53,313 nt of DNA, from contig CANRKP010000002.1 of the NCBI GenBank assembly GCA_947631245.1, forward strand, positions 64,001-117,313. The letters are read 5' to 3'. Of this stretch, positions 8,541 through 17,136 are shown piece after piece. This stretch comes from an uncultured Clostridia bacterium (GTDB taxonomy: Bacteria; Bacillota; Clostridia; Oscillospirales; CAG-272). The position numbers were made by a program, and so were the translations under genes. The first letter of the stretch is position 1. The number at the start of each line of letters is the position of its first letter. The notes below the pieces were generated by a model. That model was not told the origin of the DNA and did not search any database. It saw only the letters and a list, made by a program, of their open reading frames with translations.

Positions 8541-11500
8541 TCATCCTTCTTTGTGACGCCGGCACATGGGCTTCGCGGTGCAGAACTCGCACACCGCGTG
8601 CCCGCCGCGCTTTCGCTCCGTAGGTATCGCGTCCGCGCGCCCCGAGCGAAGCTCGAGGCTTATCCTGCGGACGGTATCGAAGAGCGCGCGGCCCATATCG
8701 CGAAAGCCGTCGTTTGAAACGAGCTCCGCCGTCGACGAAAAGCCGCCCTTTGCCTTGAGCTTCACGGGGATATACTCTCCCTCGAGCGACGCCTCCTGCG
8801 CGCGGAGCACACCCTCGTCCGCCAAAAGCATGCCGCGCTTTGCGAGCTTTCGCGTGCCCTCGAAGGCGTCCTCCCCGTCGTCCTTTGCGGATGTGTCGGC
8901 GGGCTTCACCCCGACGTAGAGAAATCCCGCCGGCACGAGCAGATCTCCCCGCTGCCCGCCGAGCTTCTCTGCGTCCGCCTCGGCGCAGATAGTATAAAGA
9001 TAGAGCGGGAGCTGGACGTTGTAGCCCTCCTCGATATCGCGCGGCGAGAACGAAAAATTCCCCGTCTTATAGTCGACGACGCGGACGTAGAGCTTCCCCT
9101 CATTGTCCCTGTATGCGTCGACCCTGTCGGCAACGCCGCGCAGAAGCGCGCATTTGCCGTCGCCGAGCGGCACCCTGAGCGGCGGCATCCCGTCGCCGAG
9201 CCCGAACGGCACCTCGAAGAGAACGGGGCGGAAGCGGCTCTGCGCGAATTCGTCGCGGAACGAGCGCAGAAAAAGCAGCACCGAGCGCTCGAGGCGGCGG
9301 AAAAGCCCCCTCATCCGCGCGTTCCCCTCAAGCTCGGGGCATGTTCCGGCAAGATATTCCGCAATGACGCCGCGCGCCGTTTCTGCAAGCTCGTCGTCGC
9401 CGACGTCGTCTCTTGTCATTATCCCCGACGAGAAAACGCCCTCGAGCACGGCGTGTATGAACGTGCCGATGTCGTTTTCCGCAAGGTCCGCGCGCCTGCG
9501 CTCGCGCAGTCCGAGCACATAGTCGCAGTAGTACCTGAATTTGCAGTCCGAAAATCTCTCGAGCCTCGCCTGCGAAAAGCTGATGTCGCCGCCGAAAAGC
9601 CTTCCTGCCGTGTCCTCCGATATGCTGTCGGCAACGACCGATATCGGCACCGCCTCGCCTGCCGTCACCCTTTTCATTATGTCACAGTCCCCCGCCGCCT
9701 CGGCGACGGCAAGCCGCAACTCGGGTTCCTTTGCCCTAAGATACCGCGCGGCGGCGTCCGGGACCGAATATATCTCCTCTACCGGCAACTCTCCCGGGAA
9801 GCGCCTGTGCTCCGTCGCCGGGAACAGCTTCAGCACGCGCTCGATAACGGACGGGACGTCGTCCGAGCCCCTGTCCGCCCGGTATATGAACAGAAGCATG
9901 TCCTCCGCATCGGCGGCGCATCGGCAAAAATTGTATCTCTCCATAGCGGAACGGAACGCGGCGCGCTCCCCTATCTTGACGCCCGCCTCCTCGAGAACTC
10001 CGCGCTCCGCGTCGGAAAAGAAGCCGTCCTCGACGGACGCCGGAAGAACGCCGTCCTCGACGCCGAGCATTATCACGAGCCTGTGTCCCGCGCCCCTCAT
10101 GCCGACCGTGTCCGAAAGCTCGACCTCGTCCGTTCTGCCCGGTATCGTTCCGAGCGACAGCGAGCTTATGACAAGCCGCAGGCACGAGACATAGTCGTCC
10201 GCCGTCATCGGTCCTTCGGCGGACGCCTCGCCTATAGCCTCCGCCGCGTCGGCGACCGCGTCCGCAAGGCGGGCGTCGACGTCGTCTTCTCCCTCTCCCT
10301 TTCCGCTCACGGACGAAAGAAAGCTCTTTACCGCCGCCGTCTTCGTTTTGGCGTCGGACGCGTTCGAAAACGCCTCCGCGAGCGGCAGGAGAGGTTCGAT
10401 AACGGCGCGGCGCGCACTGTTCACCGACGCGAGCGCCGCCTCGCCCTCCTCGGTCCAGTTTGCGGTGCGTCCGTCCGGGTTCATACTCCAAACGTCCCCC
10501 GCCGGCGCGTAAAACCGCTTCCCGCCGAGGTTCCAAGTCATAATATATAAAAGCAGCTCGTCTTCTTCGTCGGGCGACAGCGCCGTCATTCCCGTTTTTA
10601 TATACGCCGCGATGTCGTCGCGCCTCCATCCGGAGGTGACGACGCGGAGCGCCGAAAAAAGCGCCGCCGTCGCGGGCAGCCTTTCGGCGTCGACGCGGCG
10701 CGACATATGAAGCGGTATCCTTCGCTCCTCGAAAACGGACTCTATTATCCCTCGGTACTCGTCGACACTGCCCGTGCATATCGCGATATCGCGGTATCTC
10801 ATCCCCGCTCTTACCGCCGCCGATATCTCCCCGGCGGCTGCCTCCGCCTCGGCGCGGAGTGAATTTGCCGCGATCAGCTTCAGCTTTTCGGGCTTCTCCT
10901 CCGACACGGTTCCGCCGACGCCGAAAAGCTCCTCCGAGAGCACCGTTATCTCGTCATTCCGCTCGTTTTTAAGCGATTCCGTGTAAAATGGCACGCCGAC
11001 GTCCGCCGCCATTGCGCGAAGTCTCGCCCTTGTCTCCGCTATCCCGTCGAGCTCGGGTCGCCTCCCTATAAGGGACGGCTCGCCCGGCACGTTTATCACG
11101 ACCGTCAGGTCGCGCGCTCCGCGCGCCGCCTCGCGGAGCATTGCGGACTGCTGCGCGGTAAATCCCGCGAACGCGAACGCGATGACCTCCGAGCCCTCGA
11201 AGAAATCCCCTGCGCGGCGCACTCTCTCGACCGCGGACGTCAGGGCTGAGAGCCTGTCGTCGTACGTCTCGCGGAGCATCGTGTCAAACGTCTCATATAT
11301 GTTTGCTATGTCTATGTATTTAGCGGGCTCCGGTATGCGGACCGCCGCCTTCATCAGCGCCTCGGGCGTCACCATGCTCTGCTTCAACTCGCCCACCGCC
11401 TTCGTCATGACTGAAACGAGGTCGGGTCCCGCCGAACCGTAAACGGACAGCGCGTCACGACACGCCGTTATGGCGCGCCACATCACGACCGCCTCGGCGG

Positions 11501-11753
11501 AGGCGTCCGCGTAGTTGTAGGAAACGCCGCCCTCGCGGCGGAAAACGTTGTCCGCGAGCCTGTCGAAGCTGACGGTCTCGTAGAAGAGCTGAGCCTCGGG
11601 CGGCGCCTCTTTCGAGAGCGCGTCCTCGACCGTCAGCGCCATTTGGTCGGGTATGAGTATCCATACGCGGCGCTTTTGCTCCGCGAGCTCCGTGACCGTG
11701 CGCGAAAGATACCGCAGACCCCGCCTTATCCCCGGCATGTATACGACCTTCAC
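8541..11753 (-). CDS. addB: ATP-dependent helicase/nuclease subunit B
   Basis: 1070 aa from a GTG start with AGGAGG 8 nt upstream. The C-terminal part has the AddB nuclease with its iron-sulfur staple: C737 (SDCKFRYYC) upstream and C1055, C1058, C1064 (CEFCTAKPMC) at the end, plus the nuclease motif DYKTG (894-898). The N-terminal part is helicase-like; LIPDQMALTVEDAL matches AddB. The Walker A loop found in Bacillus AddB (GRSGSGKT) is missing: the equivalent position reads MPGIRRGLRYLS. AddB is thought to recognise Chi and cut one strand, while AddA is the motor. It lies between the IMPase gene and addA in the same operon. Confidence 0.92.
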   Translation of the reverse strand: MKVVYMPGIRRGLRYLSRTVTELAEQKRRVWILIPDQMALTVEDALSKEAPPEAQLFYETVSFDRLADNVFRREGGVSYNYADASAEAVVMWRAITACRDALSVYGSAGPDLVSVMTKAVGELKQSMVTPEALMKAAVRIPEPAKYIDIANIYETFDTMLRETYDDRLSALTSAVERVRRAGDFFEGSEVIAFAFAGFTAQQSAMLREAARGARDLTVVINVPGEPSLIGRRPELDGIAETRARLRAMAADVGVPFYTESLKNERNDEITVLSEELFGVGGTVSEEKPEKLKLIAANSLRAEAEAAAGEISAAVRAGMRYRDIAICTGSVDEYRGIIESVFEERRIPLHMSRRVDAERLPATAALFSALRVVTSGWRRDDIAAYIKTGMTALSPDEEDELLLYIMTWNLGGKRFYAPAGDVWSMNPDGRTANWTEEGEAALASVNSARRAVIEPLLPLAEAFSNASDAKTKTAAVKSFLSSVSGKGEGEDDVDARLADAVADAAEAIGEASAEGPMTADDYVSCLRLVISSLSLGTIPGRTDEVELSDTVGMRGAGHRLVIMLGVEDGVLPASVEDGFFSDAERGVLEEAGVKIGERAAFRSAMERYNFCRCAADAEDMLLFIYRADRGSDDVPSVIERVLKLFPATEHRRFPGELPVEEIYSVPDAAARYLRAKEPELRLAVAEAAGDCDIMKRVTAGEAVPISVVADSISEDTAGRLFGGDISFSQARLERFSDCKFRYYCDYVLGLRERRRADLAENDIGTFIHAVLEGVFSSGIMTRDDVGDDELAETARGVIAEYLAGTCPELEGNARMRGLFRRLERSVLLFLRSFRDEFAQSRFRPVLFEVPFGLGDGMPPLRVPLGDGKCALLRGVADRVDAYRDNEGKLYVRVVDYKTGNFSFSPRDIEEGYNVQLPLYLYTICAEADAEKLGGQRGDLLVPAGFLYVGVKPADTSAKDDGEDAFEGTRKLAKRGMLLADEGVLRAQEASLEGEYIPVKLKAKGGFSSTAELVSNDGFRDMGRALFDTVRRISLELRSGRADAIPTERKRGGHAVCEFCTAKPMCRRHKEG

Positions 11754-11793
11754 CCCGTTTTCCTCCTTCTTCGGCTTTTCCGATGCAGTTTCG

Positions 11794-12648
11794 TCAGACG
11801 CCGTTTTCTCCGCGAAGTACGCGGACGGCGTCGTCTCTTGCCGCCCTGTTCGTCGCGAGCACAGACGTTTTCTCCCTCACGTCGGGCTCCCCGCCGTCAA
11901 GGCGCGAGAGGATGCCCCCCGCCTCGGCGAGGATCACAGACGCCGCCGCGAAATCCCACGGCGAGATCGAGAGCTCGAAATAAACGTCGTACCTTCCCGC
12001 CGCGACATAGCATATGTCGAGCGCCGCCGATCCCTCGCGCCTGACCTCGCGGCACGATAAAAACAGCTTCTTCGCGAGCGTGAACGTCTCGTCCGCATAT
12101 TTTCTCTCATACGGCGTCGTCCCGAACGCCGAGAGCGCGTCGGAAAGTCCCCTTTCGGAGACCGATATCGGAGACGTTTTGCCGTTTTTGCGGAGGTGGG
12201 CGCCCTGCCCCGACGCGGCGTAAAACAGCTCGTCAAGGAAAGGATTATATACGCACCCGAACACCGTCCTTCTCCCGACGGCGACGGCGACGCACACGGC
12301 GGAGTGCGACAGCCCGTGGATGAAATTCGTCGTCCCGTCTATCGGGTCGACGATAAAGACGACCTCATCGTCCCCTATAACGGAGCTCTCGCCGCCATCT
12401 CCCGTGTCCTCCTCCGCTATAAAGCGAGCCTCAGGCAGTATCTCATGGAGCCTCCCGCATAAAACGCGCTGCGTCTCGACGTCCCACACAGTCGCAAAGT
12501 TCGCGTCTCCCGGCTTTACCTTCATGTGGCTCTCTATATCGTGCGCGGAGAGAAGCCCGCGCCCCGCCTCTGTCACGGCGTCTATTATCTGCGCCTGAAT
12601 ATTCTTGTCCTTTGCCTTTGCCTTCGCCTTGTTTTCACCCGTTGTCAT
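11794..12648 (-). CDS. inositol monophosphatase family protein
   Basis: 284 aa. It has the metal-dependent phosphatase signatures of the IMPase superfamily: E79/E80 (IAEED), D101 and D104 in DPIDGTTNF, and D232 in PWDFAAA. The family hydrolyses inositol 1-phosphate and similar sugar phosphates; several members also accept galactose 1-phosphate. The N-terminal ~15 residues are lysine/alanine rich (KAKAKAKDK) and unlike the rest. Its start overlaps the end of the QueG-like gene by 14 bp, so it is translationally coupled, and addB follows after 40 bp. Its substrate cannot be read from the sequence. The SuhB-type RNA role known in proteobacteria is not assumed. Confidence 0.88.
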   Translation of the reverse strand: MTTGENKAKAKAKDKNIQAQIIDAVTEAGRGLLSAHDIESHMKVKPGDANFATVWDVETQRVLCGRLHEILPEARFIAEEDTGDGGESSVIGDDEVVFIVDPIDGTTNFIHGLSHSAVCVAVAVGRRTVFGCVYNPFLDELFYAASGQGAHLRKNGKTSPISVSERGLSDALSAFGTTPYERKYADETFTLAKKLFLSCREVRREGSAALDICYVAAGRYDVYFELSISPWDFAAASVILAEAGGILSRLDGGEPDVREKTSVLATNRAARDDAVRVLRGENGV

Positions 12649-13507
12649 CTTTCTCGCCTTTCAGTAATTTTATATTTCTCATTATAACGTCCTCGCCGCG
12701 CCAAAAAAACGCGCGCTTTTCAAGCTCTCCCGCTGACAAAAGCCCGCATACGGTCCCCTCGTCGAGCGTTTTTACGAGCCGCTCGCGGAAATACGAGAGC
12801 TTCGTTTCGAGCGTGCCCGCGCGCCTCGCCGCCTTTGTGTACGGGCAGACGAGCTGGCAGACGTCGCATCCCCAAACGAGCTCCGCTCCGGCGAGCGCCG
12901 CCTCATCCTCCGGCATCAGCTTCTTCTTCTGCGTCACAGCCGAAAGGCACTTTTCCGCGTCTATGTGTCCCCGCTCTCCTATCGCCTGCGCGGGACAGCG
13001 CCGCCTGCATTCACCGCAGCCGAGGCAGCGCCCCGCCTCAAAGCTCTCCCTCGGTCCTTTTCCGACGAGCGCCCGCCATGCGTCGGCTCCCGCGTCCGTA
13101 TATATGCCGCCGATAAAGACGAAGGAGGAATATTCCTTTGATATCAAAAGCCCGTTTTCGCCCATGACGCCGAGCCCCGCCTTTGCCGCCGCCTCCGCCT
13201 CGAGTATCGGCGAATGGTCGGAAAATCCAGCAAAGACCGCATCTTTCATTTCCGAGGCGAGCCTCGGGCAAAGGTCGGCGAAAAGCGCGCGGCAGTATTC
13301 GTGATAGTCGCCCGCGACCGCGTACATAGACACGTTTCCGCCCTCTCCCGCCGCCGTGTAATAAGGAAGCAGGAATAAAAGCGCGCTCCCGCTCCCGTCC
13401 GAAGGCAGTCCCGCCCGCTTTAGAAGATACGGCTTTTTCACTGTGCATTCCGAAAGCGGTATCGGGGAGAAGACGTCGATGCCGTAAAGCTCCTTTAAGT
13501 CCGTCAT
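12635..13507 (-). CDS. QueG-like double-[4Fe-4S] protein (epoxyqueuosine reductase family, short form)
   Basis: 290 aa. Two [4Fe-4S] ferredoxin-type motifs are complete: C161/C164/C167/C171 (CLGCGECRRRCP) and C187 with C214/C217/C221 (CDVCQLVCP). Upstream, D97 in SDHSP and AKAGLGVMGENGLLI match the cobalamin-binding, acid-containing region of QueG, which reduces epoxyqueuosine to queuosine in tRNA. The protein lacks the C-terminal HEAT-repeat tRNA-binding part of full QueG (about 380 aa), so tRNA substrate and activity are less sure. It lies 10 bp after the GH112 gene and overlaps the IMPase gene. No other queuosine gene is in the window. Confidence 0.78.
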   Translation of the reverse strand: MTDLKELYGIDVFSPIPLSECTVKKPYLLKRAGLPSDGSGSALLFLLPYYTAAGEGGNVSMYAVAGDYHEYCRALFADLCPRLASEMKDAVFAGFSDHSPILEAEAAAKAGLGVMGENGLLISKEYSSFVFIGGIYTDAGADAWRALVGKGPRESFEAGRCLGCGECRRRCPAQAIGERGHIDAEKCLSAVTQKKKLMPEDEAALAGAELVWGCDVCQLVCPYTKAARRAGTLETKLSYFRERLVKTLDEGTVCGLLSAGELEKRAFFWRGEDVIMRNIKLLKGEKDDNG

Positions 13508-13517
13508 AAGGCGCGCC

Positions 13518-15683
13518 TCATATTATCGCCACGCCCTCGCCCGCGATATCCGCGGTCACATCTCCCCGCGGCGTTTTGACCGTGACGCGTCCCGCCAAAG
13601 GCGCGTTGTTTATTATCACGAGCTTGCCGGACGCGGGATAGTACGCGCATTCGAACTCCGCGCTGTCTGTCATATAGACGTCCGCGAGTTTTTCTTTCTC
13701 CGCCGCCCACAGTATCGCGCGGTAAAGGAGCCTTGCGTTTTCGGGACCGTACGTGAAGCCGGAGAGGTAGACGCCGCGCCCCTTTCCGTACCTTTTCGCC
13801 GCAGCGATGATGCCGTCGTCCCCGTCAAGGAGCACGTCCGTATCGGCGCCGAGCGCGTATACTCCCGCCGTGTGGTTGTGGAAGCGCGGGGTGGTCTTTG
13901 TTTCTTCCGTTATGAAGTGCGGTCTTATTTCGTATCTGTATTTTTCAAAGCATATGGTCTCTCCCGTCTCGCGGTCGACGCCCATCATATCTCCCATGCG
14001 GAAGTGGCGGAACCCGCCTCTTCTCGCCGACGGCTCGCCGACGCCTATGACGCCGCCTCCGCGCGCGCAGAACGTCGATATCGCCTCGAGCAGGCGCGCG
14101 TCGTCCCACGCTTCGCCTCCCGACCACGCGTCGCCCTCGCGCCCGGCGTTTATTATTACGTCGACGTCGTCGGGCACGCCGCGCTCCGCGACCTCCGAAA
14201 ACGACAGCGCCCTGACCTCGAACGGCTGACCCGCCATCGCCTCGTATATGTGATTTAGCGGCAGCTCCGGGTGCTCGTGCATGTGCCCCGAGCAGTTCCA
14301 AGTCCGCAAACTGCCCCACGACTGAAGAACGGCGACCCTGATCCCCGTGCTCCACGGCGCGCCCGCCTCATGAAGTGCGCGCAGTGTGCGGAACTCGTCC
14401 GCTATCCGCTCCACCTCGCCGCAGAATTCGGGGAACGGCTCCACGAGCGAAATATACCCACCGAGCCCTATTCTGTCTATCTTCACGCGCAGAAGCGCGC
14501 GGCGCACGCACGCCCAATACCGCCTCGCGTCCGCCTCGGGATGACCTCCCGGCGCGAACGTCGGCTCGCCCCGCAGCCCCGTCGGGAACAGGTACGGATG
14601 GAGCCTCAGCTCGTGAGTGCCGACCTTCGCCCCGGCGCAGAGCCGGGCCTCGAACGCGTTGAAAACGCACTTTATGAGCCCGTCGAAGCCGAAATCTTCA
14701 AAATGCTCTCCCCACGGCTCAACTCCTATCCATGTGTCGTCATAGAAAACGTATGCGAGCTTGCCGTGCGAATGGACAATGTCGACACATTTGCGCCCGA
14801 ACTCGCGCACGAATTTCCCCGTGAACTCCATCCAGTCGCGGTATTTTTTAGTCGGGGGATTGTGCGTCGCGCACCGCTTTCCGTTGTTGATGAAATCCTC
14901 CGCCGTCATTCTGTATCCGTACTCGCGCTCGAATTCGCGGAGCGAGACGGGGTTCACGCTGAAATCGTAGCTGCCCCAGTCCGTATATATCGTCCGTTCG
15001 CGCTCGTCGGCGCCCCATATCCAGGTGAAATTGTAAAACATCGAGGTAAATCTCACGACCTTCGTCGCCGGATGAGATGTGCACCACTCGTCAAGGAACG
15101 AGAGCAGGACCTCTTGCACCTCGGGATATCTCGGCTCGACCGCCATCAAATGCTCGCGGTCTCCCCACCCGTTCGTGATGTGGTTATACATCGATATCTC
15201 TTCCCAAATGCGGCAGCAGAGAAAGCTGACGGTGTAGAGGTGGTACGGCGCGCACCCCGAAACTGTCACACACTCGCGCTCGGGGTCCCATTCCCAGCTG
15301 TCCGCGGGCACAAGCATCCCCGCCGTCCTGTCCCACACCTCCCAAAACTCTTTTACATCGTCGTCGGGGCAGACCGTTATCTGCTCTCTAAAATATTTTT
15401 TCAGCGGAAATATTTCCGCTGTGTCCCCCTCCGCCATGACGGGGTCCGACATCAGAAAATTGCGCTGAAGATGCTCGGGGTGCGCCTTTGCGTATTCGTT
15501 GACGGAACGCACCATGCAAAGCGTTGAATATATCGGTATGCCGGAGGAAATTATCTCGTCCGAAAGCGTCGTGCCGTCGCTGTCGCGTATGCAGTCCGCC
15601 CCCCACTTACGGCAGAGCTCAAGCGTCAGCTTCTCGTATCCAGCCTCGCCCGGCAGTGTAAAACCGCCTCTCTTCGTCTCCAT
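13518..15683 (-). CDS. lnpA: GH112 1,3-beta-galactosyl-N-acetylhexosamine phosphorylase (lacto-N-biose phosphorylase type)
   Basis: 721 aa from the ATG at 15683, chosen because GGAGG lies 11 nt upstream and family members begin GRFTLP close to the N-terminus (here GGFTLP at 6-11); the frame is open for 36 more codons. Family hallmarks are WGADCIRDSDGT, YNHITNGWGD, VVRFTSMFYNF and the acid-containing DDTWIGVEP (D316 aligns with the general acid of the Bifidobacterium enzyme). The C-terminal half has the glutamine-amidotransferase-like region (DVIINAGREGDAW, GVGEPSARRGG). It phosphorolyses beta-galactosides such as lacto-N-biose or galacto-N-biose to galactose 1-phosphate in the cytoplasm. Galactosyl-rhamnose specificity is also possible. 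It heads the operon with the QueG-like, IMPase and addBA genes. Confidence 0.9.
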   Translation of the reverse strand: METKRGGFTLPGEAGYEKLTLELCRKWGADCIRDSDGTTLSDEIISSGIPIYSTLCMVRSVNEYAKAHPEHLQRNFLMSDPVMAEGDTAEIFPLKKYFREQITVCPDDDVKEFWEVWDRTAGMLVPADSWEWDPERECVTVSGCAPYHLYTVSFLCCRIWEEISMYNHITNGWGDREHLMAVEPRYPEVQEVLLSFLDEWCTSHPATKVVRFTSMFYNFTWIWGADERERTIYTDWGSYDFSVNPVSLREFEREYGYRMTAEDFINNGKRCATHNPPTKKYRDWMEFTGKFVREFGRKCVDIVHSHGKLAYVFYDDTWIGVEPWGEHFEDFGFDGLIKCVFNAFEARLCAGAKVGTHELRLHPYLFPTGLRGEPTFAPGGHPEADARRYWACVRRALLRVKIDRIGLGGYISLVEPFPEFCGEVERIADEFRTLRALHEAGAPWSTGIRVAVLQSWGSLRTWNCSGHMHEHPELPLNHIYEAMAGQPFEVRALSFSEVAERGVPDDVDVIINAGREGDAWSGGEAWDDARLLEAISTFCARGGGVIGVGEPSARRGGFRHFRMGDMMGVDRETGETICFEKYRYEIRPHFITEETKTTPRFHNHTAGVYALGADTDVLLDGDDGIIAAAKRYGKGRGVYLSGFTYGPENARLLYRAILWAAEKEKLADVYMTDSAEFECAYYPASGKLVIINNAPLAGRVTVKTPRGDVTADIAGEGVAII

Positions 15684-16032
15684 TTTAGCTTTTACCTCCG
15701 CTTTTCGCGCTCCCGGTGAGGCGGCGGACGCCGTCTCGCCCTTTTCTTTGATTTTATCACTTAAACGCTCCGTTTTCAAGCCCACAGCCACCTATCTTTC
15801 GTGAAATCTCATCTCCCCGCGCACCGTTTTTGCAAAAGCGCTCAGTTCTTCTTTCTTTGCGAGCCGAAATCACGGGAAATTCTTTTATGCCGCACTTTGA
15901 AATATGTTTTTGCGGCAAGCCCTATAATAGGCGAAAACAAAATATTTTCCGAGGTGCGCGCTCGCCATTCTTTTGCCCGCCGACCGCTGTAAAATACGCA
16001 CATAAAGTTCGTCTTCACATGAAAGGAAAAAT
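15684..16032. other. divergent intergenic region (349 bp) between lnpA and noc
   Basis: It holds the lnpA promoter (15751-15779, minus strand) and, toward noc, a good -10 (CCTATAATAG, 15921-15930) with a possible TTGAAA at 15897-15902. The 20-bp spacer makes that pair a weak call. The noc start has AAAGGA at 16022-16027. No ORF, tRNA or palindrome of note was seen in the rest. Confidence 0.5.
15751..15779 (-). promoter_or_regulatory. promoter of the lnpA-queG-like-IMPase-addBA operon
   Basis: On the minus strand TTGAAA (15774-15779) and TAAAAT (15751-15756) are separated by 17 bp; each matches 5 of 6 consensus bases. Transcription would begin near 15744, about 60 nt before the lnpA ATG at 15683. 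This supports the shorter lnpA start, because the longer reading would start upstream of the promoter. Confidence 0.62.
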
Positions 16033-16860
16033 ATGCAGACTCTCAAAATAGAAGAAGTGTGCGGCACGCGCGCGGTCGTCGACATACCGATAGAAAAGCT
16101 CATTCCGAACCCCTCACAGCCGCGCCGCGACTTCGACCGCGAAAGGCTCTCCGCCTTGCGGGACAGTATAATAAGGTACGGCATTCTCCAGCCGATATCC
16201 GTCAGGCGCGCTGAGGGCGGGATGTTTGAGATCGTCGCCGGCGAGCGCCGCTGGCGCGCCGCGACCGAGGCGGGATTTCTCTACGTCCCCGCCATAATCA
16301 TCGATACGGACGAAAGGGAGTCGGCGGAGCTCGCTATTATAGAAAATCTTCAGCGCGAGGATCTCAATATTTTTGAGCAGGCGAGCGCAATTTCTTCCTT
16401 AATTAATATATACCATATCACACAGGACGAAGCGGCGGAGAAGCTCTCGGTCAGTCAGTCCTATATCGCCAACAAACTGCGCCTTCTTCGTCTGACCGAC
16501 GAGGAGCGCAAGCTCATTCTTGAAAACTCCCTCTCTGAGCGCCACGCCCGCGCTCTCCTTCGCATCCGCGACGAGGGCGAGCGGCTCACCGCGCTGCGGC
16601 ACATCATCTCCTACGCGCTGAACGTCGCCTCCGCCGAGCGATATATAGAGGCGCTCTGCGAGAAATCGTCCCCCAAGCCGAAGCTCCGCTATTCGATACG
16701 GAACCTCAGCCTTTTCTACAACTCCGTCGAGCACGCCGCCGACATAATACGCCGCTCCGGCGTTCCCGTAAAGATAGAGCGCGACGAGGAGAGCGCGGAC
16801 GGTGTCACGATACGCATCCGCATCGGGAGCCTCGCCGACGGGGGAGCTCATGCGCCGTGA
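16033..16860 (+). CDS. noc: Noc-type ParB-family nucleoid occlusion protein
   Basis: 275 aa. It has the ParB N-terminal CTPase fold with GERRWR (70-75) and ENLQRED (104-110), then a helix-turn-helix reading SQSYIANKLRLL (140-151). This matches the Noc pattern (SQSTIANKLRLL), whereas the second paralogue at 17985 has the Spo0J pattern (SRPYVTNSLRLL). Noc binds scattered NBS sites and blocks FtsZ assembly over the nucleoid. Noc proteins usually carry an amphipathic N-terminal membrane-targeting helix; the first 15 residues here are short and not clearly amphipathic. The gene sits ahead of parS sites, a terminator and parA. A plain ParB paralogue is the alternative. Confidence 0.78.
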   Translation: MQTLKIEEVCGTRAVVDIPIEKLIPNPSQPRRDFDRERLSALRDSIIRYGILQPISVRRAEGGMFEIVAGERRWRAATEAGFLYVPAIIIDTDERESAELAIIENLQREDLNIFEQASAISSLINIYHITQDEAAEKLSVSQSYIANKLRLLRLTDEERKLILENSLSERHARALLRIRDEGERLTALRHIISYALNVASAERYIEALCEKSSPKPKLRYSIRNLSLFYNSVEHAADIIRRSGVPVKIERDEESADGVTIRIRIGSLADGGAHAP

Positions 16861-16871
16861 CGGCGCATCAA

Positions 16872-16887
16872 TGTTTCATGTGAAACA
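16872..16887 (+). promoter_or_regulatory. parS site 1
   Basis: TGTTTCATGTGAAACA matches the bacterial parS consensus TGTTNCACGTGAAACA at all but one fixed position and forms an almost perfect palindrome, extended to 18 bp by flanking A and T (16871-16888). It lies 12 bp past the noc stop. ParB encoded at 17985 is the expected ligand, loading here and spreading as a CTP clamp. Confidence 0.9.
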
Positions 16888-16918
16888 TACCTTCTGTTCC
16901 ACTTCCTCCGACATGAAA

Positions 16919-16934
16919 TGTTTCACATGAAACA
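16919..16934 (-). promoter_or_regulatory. parS site 2, inverted copy
   Basis: TGTTTCACATGAAACA is the exact reverse complement of parS site 1, again with flanking A and T (18 bp, 16918-16935). The two sites have a centre-to-centre distance of 47 bp. Between them lies TGTTCCAC (16895-16902), which looks like a parS half-site. Both sites are upstream of the parA promoter, so ParB spreading could affect parAB transcription. Confidence 0.9.
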
Positions 16935-16948
16935 TGTATTTAATCCCG

Positions 16949-16971
16949 CCGCCGCGAGCGGCGGTTTTTTT
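16949..16971 (+). terminator. intrinsic terminator after noc
   Basis: CCGCCG (16949-16954) pairs with CGGCGG (16959-16964) across a 4-nt CGAG loop, followed by seven T. It separates the noc transcript from the parA promoter at 16993. Confidence 0.88.
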
Positions 16972-16992
16972 ATTAAAATGAGGCTCGGCGCA

Positions 16993-17021
16993 TTGACAAG
17001 CGTGTCGAATGCCGTTATAAT
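16993..17021 (+). promoter_or_regulatory. consensus promoter of parA-parB
   Basis: TTGACA (16993-16998), 17 bp, TATAAT (17016-17021): a full match to the sigma-A consensus. It is 58 bp from parS site 2. Transcription from about 17028 leaves a leader of about 109 nt before the parA ATG. Confidence 0.88.
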
Positions 17022-17136
17022 AAATGTATGCGGGCGGAGGGACGTTTTTCGGCGTCAGCCGGACGGAATGCATTTTACCCGCCAATATACACGGCAGCGT
17101 GGTTTTATCTTTTCTGCACTAACGGAGGTGCGCGTG

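Noticed and set aside
16918..17136. N-terminal extension of ParA
   Set aside because: It would translate a parS site, an intrinsic terminator and the consensus promoter; the ATG at 17137 with GGAGG is the true start.
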